This document shows positions 53,516 to 61,428 of a stretch of 64,000 nt of DNA, in pieces (the stretch's first letter is position 1; each line of letters opens with the position of its first letter). The position numbers and the translations under genes were made by a program. Source of the stretch: Curtobacterium flaccumfaciens pv. betae (GTDB lineage Bacteria; Actinomycetota; Actinomycetes; Actinomycetales; Microbacteriaceae); assembly GCF_026241855.1 (NCBI RefSeq), contig NZ_JAPJDC010000001.1, positions 806,001-870,000 of the forward strand. The letters are read 5' to 3'. Under the pieces are notes generated by a model, which made no database searches, was not told where the DNA came from, and was given only the letters and a program-made list of their open reading frames with translations.

Positions 53516-54445
53516 ATGTCTGACTCAAATGACTGGCTCCCGTCTCAGGCTCAATATCTTCGTGAACGTGGCGTGAGGGAGGCGTCGCATGGGATTATCT
53601 GGTCAACAGTTTTCCCGACCGTTGCGTGCCGTAAGCTCCGATTCATCTATGATGACTTTTTCGAGGAGCTCGGGCAGGAAGATGTCGGCAGGCGCATTAG
53701 CGAGGAAGCCTTTTCGATTCTGCAGCAAAATGCGAGGACCTACCCCTCGTCGAAAACTCTCTGGGACGCGCTATACAGTGATTCGCTAGATGGTCTTGAT
53801 ATCGCAGACTGGTTTGCGTCAATCCCCTTGGCTATCTCTCGTTTGCTGACGTTAGACGACACCCTTCCGGCTGGCGCCACGGCCCCCGCGAGCGGTGCGA
53901 AGCTTGTAAGCTTCCCCGAAATGTTCTATGAGAAGGTCAACGACGTCCTCCTCGAGGAGCGAATCGGTTGGCTGTACCTTGATGGCAGATTCCGTGAGCG
54001 ACGCGTACAGCCCCTTCATGTTGAGCTTGTGATGCCGGTGGAAGCGCTTCTCTCGGGAGATGTAATATTCAGGCGCGCCGAAGTTGCGTATCAGGAGGCG
54101 ATGACTGCTCTTGCGCAAGGGTACTACGGCTCGGCAGTCTCGCTCAGTTATTCGGCAGTGCAAGAGACCTTCTTAGCCCTCGGGGCGCAGGGGGGGAATC
54201 TTGGTGCGCTCTTCGCGAATGCGAAGACCCGCGGCTTTCTACGGGGCGTGGATGCAAATCTTCTGACGGCAATCAAGGCACTCGATAGCTGGTTAACCGC
54301 TAATCGATCCGAACGGGGAAACGCTCATGGCGCTTCCGACGCTGATCGAGATGACGCTCAACTGAGCATTCATGTCGCCGCGTCGCTCATGGTCAGGCTG
54401 ATGAAGTTGGGAGCGCACAGGGCCTCAACGACAGACCCCGATTAG
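53516..54445 (+). CDS. Abi_C-like abortive infection protein, island gene 3
   Basis: 309 residues, ATG start 106 bases after the DUF262 gene. The C-terminus RSERGNAHGASDADRDDAQL continues into a helix (264-296) and fits the Abi_C domain pattern (R-x-x-x-G-x-x-HG ... A-x-L-x-x-x-A-A-x-L). YYGSAVSLSYSAVQETFLAL (about 205) fits the preceding helices of that HEPN-like domain. The N-terminal 180 residues are not recognised. The RxxxGNAHG motif could be an RNase-like HEPN active site; the family assignment is by eye. Confidence 0.68.
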   Translation: MSDSNDWLPSQAQYLRERGVREASHGIIWSTVFPTVACRKLRFIYDDFFEELGQEDVGRRISEEAFSILQQNARTYPSSKTLWDALYSDSLDGLDIADWFASIPLAISRLLTLDDTLPAGATAPASGAKLVSFPEMFYEKVNDVLLEERIGWLYLDGRFRERRVQPLHVELVMPVEALLSGDVIFRRAEVAYQEAMTALAQGYYGSAVSLSYSAVQETFLALGAQGGNLGALFANAKTRGFLRGVDANLLTAIKALDSWLTANRSERGNAHGASDADRDDAQLSIHVAASLMVRLMKLGAHRASTTDPD

Positions 54446-54626
54446 TGACGAGTGTAGCGCGCTGGCCTTCTCTTTGCGGCCAGGCAGAATGGGCCTGAAT
54501 TGGTCGTGATTGGACGCACTCGGCGAGCAGGTCGAGGAAGCTGGCCTGCAGCGACGGCCACCGCTCTTCGAGGGCAGCAGGGTCACGGTCGTTGCGGGGC
54601 CGAGGCGTGAACCGGGGAGCCGGCAT
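54393..54626 (-). pseudogene. Remnant of a gene coupled to the nucleotidyltransferase
   Basis: An ATG overlaps the stop of the broken nucleotidyltransferase gene (TGATG at 54624-54628). Some 35 residues (APRFTPRPRNDRDPAALEE and on to ASFLDLLAECV) look like ordinary high-GC coding sequence, then the frame runs into the island and over the end of the Abi_C gene. It looks like a partner gene cut short near 54520 by the island. Partners of such genes are often HEPN proteins; this one is too short to tell. Confidence 0.45.
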
Positions 54627-55052
54627 CACAGCGGCACGGCTTCGTCGAGGACGTGGGCGAAGTGCTCGTCGTCCTCGAGGTCGTCGGTGAGACGTCGACC
54701 TCGAAACCGGTGATGCGCTCGACCTCGTGCGCGAATCCACCGAGATCGAACAGCGATGCCGCGGGGGTCAGGTGGACCAGCAGGTCGATGTCACTGTGTT
54801 CGGTGTCCTGCCCGCGCACCGCGGAGCCGAAGAGGCGGACGTCGTCGAGGTAGAAGCGCTTCGCCTCGTCGAGGATCGCGTCGGCGTAGATGGCGAGCGT
54901 GATGCTCGGGCGGGTGTGCGCCGCTTCCGTCCGCTCTCGTACGCCGAAATGGTCGGCTGCTGCATGCCGGCGGCGGCAGCGAGAGCGGTCTGCGAGAGAC
55001 CGAGGTCTTCGCGGGCGGCGCGGATGAGTTCCGCAGCACGTTCGATCCGTAT
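54626..55052 (-). pseudogene. Broken HTH-XRE plus MNT-type nucleotidyltransferase
   Basis: Reading on the minus strand across three lesions gives one protein. RBS GGGGAGG precedes ATA (55050-55052) where ATG is expected. An XRE helix-turn-helix follows (LGLSQTALAAAAGMQQPTIS, then AYESGR). A frameshift near 54920 restores RPSITLAIYADAILDEAKR and the nucleotidyltransferase motif LFGSAVRGQDTEHSDIDLL. A second shift near 54692 restores the DDLEDDEHFAHVLDEAVPL end. Genes of this kind are often antitoxin-like MNT proteins. It appears inactive. Confidence 0.75.
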
Positions 55053-55151
55053 GGCGACCTCCCCAATAGCTGTCGACTATTGACGGCCGCCGGGGAACGA
55101 CGAAGCGCCGCCGAGCGGACTCGACGGCGCTTCGTGGTGGTGCTGGTGGAC

Positions 55152-55439
55152 CTAGGCTGCGAGGGCCATCTCGCCCGCCTGCACGGACTGTGCCTGCAGC
55201 AGGGTGCGGCTGGCCTCGCCCGCCCAGGAGCGGCCCGGGACGGTCCAGCCGGCCTCGCCGACGGCGTCGAGCCGGGTGCCCCGGGTGACGAAGGTCCCCA
55301 GGTCGTCGGCCGCGATGCGCACGAGGTACTCGCGCTGCGAGCGGTCGTCGCGCACCGGGAACTCGGCGATGCGGTCGGGGGTGATCGTCGGGGCCGCGAG
55401 TGCGGTCCCGAACACGGTGATTCGTTCGTTGCTGGTCAT
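55152..55439 (-). CDS. Hypothetical protein, 95 residues
   Basis: ATG at 55437-55439 with AGGA about 12 bases upstream. The sequence (NERITVFGTALAAPTITPDRIAEF... REYLVRIAADDLGTFVTRG) is consistent in codon use with core genes. No domain recognised. A frame open well upstream is not coding. It is bordered by the pseudogene and by a 270-base spacer before the HD protein. Confidence 0.55.
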   Translation of the reverse strand: MTSNERITVFGTALAAPTITPDRIAEFPVRDDRSQREYLVRIAADDLGTFVTRGTRLDAVGEAGWTVPGRSWAGEASRTLLQAQSVQAGEMALAA

Positions 55440-55711
55440 GGTGCTGTACTTCCTGGTCATTCGGCGCCAGGGCGACTCGGTGTCGGCGGACGTCTCAGTC
55501 CAGCGCGACGCATCGAGTGCGGGGCGCGCACGTCGAGTTTCAACGTGCAGCTCGTCCGTTCGGATCGAGCGGTGTCTCGAGTGGAATGCGACTCGGGTGA
55601 GTCGGTGTCGAGAGGTTGGTGTGCGCGAGTCAGATGGGTTCGCTGCAGTGCACCAACCAGAGACTATACGCCCACCGCGCCGAGAAGTCCAGCGAGCGAC
55701 CGGACCGAGCG

Positions 55712-56323
55712 TCAGGATGCCAGGAAGGCCGCCCAGCGGTCCCCGCCGGCGGCCACGTTGCCCGAGCCGTCGAGGCGAGCCGCGGCCGAGGAGGGCTTGC
55801 GCGAAGCCTGCTCGTGGATCAGCCCGTCGAACGTCGCCGAGAAGTCCAGACGGGGCAGCGCGGCCGTGACGTCCCGCAGGTCGTCCGACGACCACCTGTC
55901 GAAGCCCACACCGGAGACATCGAGCGAGGTCGCGACCTCGAGCAGGTGCCCCTCGGCGTCGAGCTCCGGGTCGACGGACCGCCACATGTGCCGCTCGATG
56001 ATCTCCCCGACCCGACGGGCTCGCACGGCGTCCCACCCGGCACCGAGCGCGAAGACCGAACCGACGGCGCCGCCGGCGTCCTCGAAGGGCACCCCGTGGG
56101 CGTCGAACGACGGGGTCACGCCGAGGTCGTGGAGCATCGTCGCGACGAAGAGCAGCTCGGGGTCCGGTTCGAGGTCGACCGTCGGGGCGAGCAGGACGGC
56201 CCATGCCCACGAGCGCAGGCAGTGGTGCACGAGGGCGGGTTCGGACCATGCCCGCACGACGTCCAGTGCGCGCGCAGCGACGGGGGAGGGCGGGGTGAGC
56301 AGGGCTTCGACGTCGACCGACAT
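55712..56323 (-). CDS. HD domain protein
   Basis: 203 residues of the HD phosphohydrolase superfamily. LVHHCLRSWAWAVLL (about residues 31-45) has the first histidine, FVATMLHDLG (about 60-69) the HD pair and EIIERHMWRSVDPE (about 107) the next histidine. Similar proteins have been called cyanamide hydratase-like; the substrate is unknown. ATG start. Divergent from the cohesin protein gene. Confidence 0.78.
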   Translation of the reverse strand: MSVDVEALLTPPSPVAARALDVVRAWSEPALVHHCLRSWAWAVLLAPTVDLEPDPELLFVATMLHDLGVTPSFDAHGVPFEDAGGAVGSVFALGAGWDAVRARRVGEIIERHMWRSVDPELDAEGHLLEVATSLDVSGVGFDRWSSDDLRDVTAALPRLDFSATFDGLIHEQASRKPSSAAARLDGSGNVAAGGDRWAAFLAS

Positions 56324-56462
56324 GGCACGACAGTAGCGGCAGGAACGAGCCGTAACGGGGCGGAAACGTGCTGGGCCAGAACCGGAAACAGCACCCCGTT
56401 AGCTTTCGGTTCACTGAGTACCCGCTCAGCACCCCTCCACCCCACCCGAAGGAACTGCGCCC

Positions 56463-57272
56463 ATGCAGCACCGACCACGGCTGCGCCCCCGCGCGACGAT
56501 CGTCTCCTCGACGCTCGTCGCCGCCGGGGCGTTCGGCCTCGCCGTCCTGACGGCCGCTCCGGCCCAGGCAGCACCCACCGCGACCACCGCCGCCATCGAC
56601 GCCCCGGCCACCGTGACCGTCGGCACCGCGTTCGACGTCGACCTGACGATCCCGGACACGGCCGACGTCTACGCGTACGAGATCACGCTCGAGGCCGACT
56701 CGGTGCAGTACCGGGACGACAGCGTCACCGGCCCGGACGGTGGCTTCGACAGCGTCGAGCAGGACGGCGACGCCCTGACGATCGTGCACACCCGCCTCGG
56801 CACCTCACCGGCGCTCGACGGCGACCTGGCCACCTCGATCTCGCTGACCCCGACGGCGGTCGGCAGCGTCGACCTCGACGTCACGAGCATCACCCTCCTC
56901 GGCTCCGACGGCACGTCGACGACCCTCGACGACCCGGCGAGCACCACCGTCGTGGTCGCCGCGGCCGCGACCACCGCCCCGACGGCCACGCCGACGCCGG
57001 GTGCGACCACGCAGCCCGGCGCCGGTGGCGGCACGGGTGCCCCCGCCGGCCCCGGCGACCCGACGGCACCGGGCGCCGAGCCGACCGACGGCGCCACCGC
57101 CGGGGCAGGAGCCGGCGGGGACGACCGTCCTGCCGGAGGCAACCTCGCCTGGACCGGCGCCGACGTCGCGCCGTGGATCGCCGCGTCCATCGCCCTGCTC
57201 GCAGCCGGCGGCACCCTGATCACCCTGCGGGCCCGTCGTGCCCGCCGCGACCGCACCGGAGCCTCCGCATGA
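56463..57272 (+). CDS. Secreted cohesin-domain protein with LAxTG-type anchor
   Basis: 269 residues. Signal peptide 1-36 (cut after APAQA). A cohesin-like beta domain spans about 42-165: ATVTVGTAFDVDLTIPDTA, YAYEITLEADSVQY, GDLATSISLTPTAVGSVDLD. A Pro/Gly/Thr linker follows, then LAWTG (228-232), a hydrophobic segment and RARRARR, i.e. a sortase signal. Predicted to be fixed to the cell wall, showing one cohesin outwards. GAAGGA ribosome site. The next gene has a dockerin and overlaps it (ATGA). Confidence 0.75.
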   Translation: MQHRPRLRPRATIVSSTLVAAGAFGLAVLTAAPAQAAPTATTAAIDAPATVTVGTAFDVDLTIPDTADVYAYEITLEADSVQYRDDSVTGPDGGFDSVEQDGDALTIVHTRLGTSPALDGDLATSISLTPTAVGSVDLDVTSITLLGSDGTSTTLDDPASTTVVVAAAATTAPTATPTPGATTQPGAGGGTGAPAGPGDPTAPGAEPTDGATAGAGAGGDDRPAGGNLAWTGADVAPWIAASIALLAAGGTLITLRARRARRDRTGASA

Positions 57273-59137
57273 CCGCCACGAAGCAGGCCGCCCGCAAGCA
57301 GGCCGCCAGCAAGAAGCGCACCACCATCGCCGGCGTCGCACTCATCGCCCTCGTCGGCACCGTCCTCGCCGCGACCCCCGCGATCACCGCCGCCGCACCC
57401 GCGGCCGTCGACGCCAGCCCCGCCGCCATGCTCGCGCCGTACTACACGGACCTCGACCTGACCAGCGACGACCAGGTCACCCAGGCCGACCTCGCCGTGC
57501 TCACCGACCACCTCGGTGCGACGACCGCGAGCACCGACTGGGCGACGGTCAGCGCCGCGGACACCGACGCCGACGGCACCATCACCGTCGCCGACCTGGC
57601 CGGGTTGTCCCAGCGGATGATCTACGACGACGGCCCCTTCCAGCTCGTCGAGGCGTCGACCATCGACATGCAGGCCGCGATGAACGCCGGGGTCACCACG
57701 TCGGTCGCGATCACCGAGGACTACCTCGACCGCATCGCCGCCTACGACCGCGCGAAGGTCGACACCGCGTCGACCGGGCGCCCGCTCAACTCGATCGTCA
57801 CCACCAACGCCGACGCCCTGGCCGCCGCGAAGACCGCGGACGCCGAGCGCGCCGAGCACGGGATGACGAGCATGCTGCTCGGCGTGCCGATCGCGGTGAA
57901 GGACAACTACGACACGAAGGACATGCCGACCACCGGTGGCTGCGGCTGCTGGGACGACAACCAGACCGACACCGACGCCGCGATGGTCACCGGCCTCCGC
58001 GACGCCGGCGCCGTGATCCTGGCGAAGGCCAGCCTCGACGAGTTCGCCTTCGGCTTCGTCTCCGAGTTCTCGTCGAACCAGCCCGCCGGCTCGTCGCTCC
58101 TGGTCGCCAGCCCGTACAGCACGGCGCAGACGGCCGGTGGCTCGAGTGGCGGCACCGGCGCGGCGATCTCCGCGAACCTCGCCGGGATCGGCTTCGGCAC
58201 GGACACGGGCGGGTCGATCCGTGTGCCGTCGACGTACAACCAGCTCGTCGGCATCCGGCCCACGGTCGGCCTGACCAGCCGCGACGGGATCATCCCGCTC
58301 GCCCTGTCGCAGGACACCGGTGGCCCGATCGCCCGCTCGGTGACCGACGCCGCGGTCGCGCTCGACGCCGTCACCGGCGTGGACGCGGCGGACCCGGCGA
58401 CGGCTGCGCAGGCCGGCAAGGTGCCGACGTCGTACACGTCGTCGCTCGACGCCGACTCCCTGCAGGGCTCCCGCATCGGCTACGTGACGAGCATGGTCGG
58501 CACGAACGCCACGACGAAGCGTCTGTTCGACGCCTCCGTCGCGAAGCTCGAGGCCGCCGGTGCCACCGTCGTCCCGATCACGGCGACGACGGCCTTCAAC
58601 CGGGTCCTGTCCGAGGGCAGCGGCAGCACGAACGAGTTCAAGCACGACCTGGACGAGTACGTGGCGAAGCACCTCGACCCCGACGTCGCCGCGCGCTCGC
58701 TGCAGGGCATCCTGGCCTCGGGCGAGTACGTGCCGAGCCGCAAGAGCACCTACCAGTCGCGCGACCTGATCACGGACGCGCAGTACCAGGCGTGGGCCGG
58801 ACCGACGGGGTCGCACACGACGCAGCTCGCCACCGGCAAGCAGCTCGTGACGCAGATGCTCGACGACCAGGACCTCGACGCGCTCGTCTACCCGTCGGGC
58901 ACGCCGTACGGCACGCAGTCGACGAACATGCGCCTCAGCCCGAACACCGGCATGCCGGCGATCACCGTCCCGATGGGCCAGGCGACCGCTGCCGACAACA
59001 CGATCACCGGTGCCGGCGTGAACCTGGAGTTCCTCGGCCGCTCGTTCGACGAGAGCACGGTCATCGGCCTCGGCTACGCCTTCGAGCAGGAGACGCACGC
59101 GCGCACCACGCCCGCGCTGTATCCGGCGCTCGGTTGA
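57269..59137 (+). CDS. Secreted amidase with N-terminal dockerin domain
   Basis: 622 residues. Signal sequence or anchor about 17-45. A dockerin-type pair of EF-hand-like repeats follows: DLDLTSDDQVTQADLAVL (61-78) and DTDADGTITVADLAGL (98-113). The rest is an amidase-signature enzyme with triad K211 (IAVKDNYDT), S292 (AGGSSGGTG) and S316 (TDTGGSIRVPS). It is coupled to the cohesin gene upstream, so the amidase is probably docked on the cell-wall cohesin. The amide substrate is unknown; GatA function is unlikely for an exported protein. Confidence 0.82.
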   Translation: MTATKQAARKQAASKKRTTIAGVALIALVGTVLAATPAITAAAPAAVDASPAAMLAPYYTDLDLTSDDQVTQADLAVLTDHLGATTASTDWATVSAADTDADGTITVADLAGLSQRMIYDDGPFQLVEASTIDMQAAMNAGVTTSVAITEDYLDRIAAYDRAKVDTASTGRPLNSIVTTNADALAAAKTADAERAEHGMTSMLLGVPIAVKDNYDTKDMPTTGGCGCWDDNQTDTDAAMVTGLRDAGAVILAKASLDEFAFGFVSEFSSNQPAGSSLLVASPYSTAQTAGGSSGGTGAAISANLAGIGFGTDTGGSIRVPSTYNQLVGIRPTVGLTSRDGIIPLALSQDTGGPIARSVTDAAVALDAVTGVDAADPATAAQAGKVPTSYTSSLDADSLQGSRIGYVTSMVGTNATTKRLFDASVAKLEAAGATVVPITATTAFNRVLSEGSGSTNEFKHDLDEYVAKHLDPDVAARSLQGILASGEYVPSRKSTYQSRDLITDAQYQAWAGPTGSHTTQLATGKQLVTQMLDDQDLDALVYPSGTPYGTQSTNMRLSPNTGMPAITVPMGQATAADNTITGAGVNLEFLGRSFDESTVIGLGYAFEQETHARTTPALYPALG

Positions 59138-59165
59138 GCTGAGCGGGTCGCGTGACGCGACCACG

Positions 59166-59215
59166 GGATGGACGGGAGGCCCGGTGCCAGCTGGCACCGG
59201 GCCTCCCGTCCATCC
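59166..59215. terminator. Family A palindrome, perfect 50 bases
   Basis: Perfect 25+25 inverted repeat between the convergent amidase and PEP-mutase-like genes. It differs from the 21021 element by GGATGG...CCATCC versus GGACGG...CCGTCC, a paired change. Confidence 0.75.
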
Positions 59216-59221
59216 GCTCCG

Positions 59222-59998
59222 TCAGTTCAGGGTCGGGGTGTCCTCCGGCACGACGCCGTCGGCGTACAGGTCGGTCGCCAGGTCACGGAGCGCGCGCAGC
59301 GCGACCCGCTGCGTGAGCGGGCCGTACGAGATGCGGGCGACGCCGAGCGCCTCGTACTCCGCGGCGGGCAGGGCGCCGGGCAGGCCGATGACCGAGAGCT
59401 TGCCGCGGCCCAGACCGGCGACGAGTCGCTCGACCACGGAACGCTCGATCGCGCCGGGCACGAAGACCAGGGCGGCGCCGTTGTCCAGGAACGCCTTGCC
59501 GCGGGTGATCGCGTCCTCGATGCTCTCGTCGATCGGGCGGTCGCCGCCGCGCACGATCGCGTCGGTGCGGGCGTTCAGCTGGAAGTCGACCCCCTCGGCC
59601 TGTGCCGCGGCGGTGATCGCGGCGACGCGGGCGACGGCCTCGTCGAAGGGACGCAGCCGGTCTTCGACGTTGGCGCCGACGACGCCCGAGCCGATGGCGC
59701 GGCGGATCGTCTCGGCGGGGTCCTCGTAGCCGTCGTCCAGGTCGGCGGTGACCGGCAGGTCCGTGGCGGCGGCGACGACCGCTGCCCCGGACAGGGCGAG
59801 GTCGAGGGGCATGCCGCCGTCCTCGTACCCGTACGACGCGGCGATCGAGTGCCCGGCGGTGGCGATCGCCTTCGTGCCGGGCAGGTCGCTGACGACCTTG
59901 GCGGTGATCGCGTCCCACACGTTCACGACGCGCAGGATCTCGGGGGCTTCGTGCAGCTGCTTGAGGGTGACGGCCTTGTCGGCGGTGCTCGTGCTCAT
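59222..59998 (-). CDS. Isocitrate lyase/PEP mutase family protein
   Basis: 258-residue TIM barrel of the PEP mutase/isocitrate lyase superfamily. NVWDAITAKVV, TAGHSIAASYGYEDG, VTADLDDGYEDPAETIRRAI and GANVEDR with metal-binding acids are typical of the short group annotated as carboxyvinyl-carboxyphosphonate phosphorylmutase or oxaloacetate decarboxylase-like. The catalytic loop cysteine of isocitrate lyase is absent. Leaderless-type start: TACTGT (60006-60011) 7 bases before ATG 59998. Confidence 0.85.
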   Translation of the reverse strand: MSTSTADKAVTLKQLHEAPEILRVVNVWDAITAKVVSDLPGTKAIATAGHSIAASYGYEDGGMPLDLALSGAAVVAAATDLPVTADLDDGYEDPAETIRRAIGSGVVGANVEDRLRPFDEAVARVAAITAAAQAEGVDFQLNARTDAIVRGGDRPIDESIEDAITRGKAFLDNGAALVFVPGAIERSVVERLVAGLGRGKLSVIGLPGALPAAEYEALGVARISYGPLTQRVALRALRDLATDLYADGVVPEDTPTLN

Positions 59999-60159
59999 GC
60001 TGCCGACAGTAGGCCGACGGGGCGGGCAGTGCCGAGCGGTCCGCGAAGCTGGACCGATCAGCCGGACAACGCGGAGACCGAAAGGAGCTCGCGTCATGCC
60101 GTAGATGAAGTTTCAGTCATGGATAGGCTTCCGTTGTCAGCAACTTGGGAGGTCCACCA

Positions 60160-61428
60160 GTGGCACGGAAGCGCGGATTCTTCGCGGAGATCCAACACCA
60201 ACAGCGGGTCGCGGAAGCAAACGCTGCTCGAGCGCAGCGCCAGCAAGCGGCGGTAGTGCGCCAGCAAGCGGCGGCCGTCGCTGCGGTCGAGCGCGCTCGT
60301 GCGCAGGCGGAGCGTGCGAATGCTGCTGCCGCTCGCGCCACTGACGCGGAAAGAAAGCGCCTCGAACGCGAGGCGCAGGCTGCCTACGGTGAGGCGCGCA
60401 AGGCAGAGGCCGATGAGCTGAACGCAGAGGTCCAAGCGATCAACGAAGCCATTGCGAACCTTCTCGCTGCAACGCTCGACGTTGACGACCACGTCGATCT
60501 CGAAGAGCTCAAGCGCACGGCAAACCACCCGCCGTTCCCGCACCCAGATCTCGAGATTCCGCGCCCCCGTCCGCTTCCCCTTGTTCTGCCGCCGCAGCCG
60601 GTGTGGCAGGAACCGCCGGCCCCGAAGGGGATGTTCGGAAAGAAGAAGAAGCACGATCAGCTGAAGCAAGAGTGGTGGGCCGGTTTCCAGGCCGCGTCTG
60701 CTGAGTGGGAAGCACTCCGTGCCTCCTTGCCTGAACGGCAGGCTCAAGCGGACCGGCAGCACAACGAGATCGAACAGCGTCGGGTGGAACTCCTCGGCGC
60801 TGAGCGAGAGCGCTACAACGCTGAATGCCGACTTCGCGAGGCTGAGGTTGCGGAGCACAACGGTGAGATCGACGCGCTCATCGCCGGACTCGGCTACGGC
60901 GTGACCGAGGCTGTCGAAGAGTACGTCGACATCGTGCTGGCCAACTCCGTGTACCCGGACGCCTTCGAGGTGACGCACCAGGCTGAGTTCGATGGAAGTA
61001 CGTCCGAGGCGCTCATCCGGGCGGTGACTCCGGCGCCGGACGCGGTCCCGGCCGTCAAGGGTTATCGCTGGGTGAAGGCCAACGACGAGATCGTCGGCAG
61101 CCCCGCAACGAAGAAAGACATCAACGAGCGGTACGGCGACGCGTTGGCGCAGGTCGCACTGCGGACGCTGCACGAGGTGTTCGAAGCAGATCGCCGCGGC
61201 ATCATTCAGACGGTGGCACTGCAGGTCGGACCGGCGACGAAAGACCCCGCGACCGGCCTGGATCGCTTCTTCCCGCTCGTCGCCGTGAGCGCCTCACGGG
61301 ACCAATTCACGGCGTTCGACCTCACGGGGGTTGTGCCGTCGGCGACACTGGAACTCCTCGGAGCAGCTACCTCGAAGAATCCTGCTGGACTCGTCGTCGT
61401 TGACCCCGGCGGGGTGCGCCGCTCGTGA
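60160..61428 (+). CDS. Coiled-coil protein, module gene 1
   Basis: 422 residues from GTG 60160 behind GGGAGG (60147-60152). Residues about 8-110 are an Ala/Arg/Gln-rich coiled coil, a Pro-rich stretch and a KKKK segment lie near 165, and a second helical part spans about 180-235. The C-terminal 190 residues look globular (EEYVDIVLANSVYPDAFEV, YGDALAQVALRTLHEVFEAD, GIIQTVALQVG). That part might be nuclease-like but I cannot identify catalytic residues. It overlaps gene 2 by four bases (GTGA). Confidence 0.72.
   Translation: MARKRGFFAEIQHQQRVAEANAARAQRQQAAVVRQQAAAVAAVERARAQAERANAAAARATDAERKRLEREAQAAYGEARKAEADELNAEVQAINEAIANLLAATLDVDDHVDLEELKRTANHPPFPHPDLEIPRPRPLPLVLPPQPVWQEPPAPKGMFGKKKKHDQLKQEWWAGFQAASAEWEALRASLPERQAQADRQHNEIEQRRVELLGAERERYNAECRLREAEVAEHNGEIDALIAGLGYGVTEAVEEYVDIVLANSVYPDAFEVTHQAEFDGSTSEALIRAVTPAPDAVPAVKGYRWVKANDEIVGSPATKKDINERYGDALAQVALRTLHEVFEADRRGIIQTVALQVGPATKDPATGLDRFFPLVAVSASRDQFTAFDLTGVVPSATLELLGAATSKNPAGLVVVDPGGVRRS

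Noticed and set aside
50640..55052. Prophage or integrative element
   Set aside because: No integrase, portal, terminase or att-like direct repeats were found at the edges, so only an accessory island is claimed.
57269..59137. GatA subunit of the tRNA amidotransferase
   Set aside because: It has a signal sequence and a dockerin domain and no gatB or gatC neighbours; only the amidase fold is shared.
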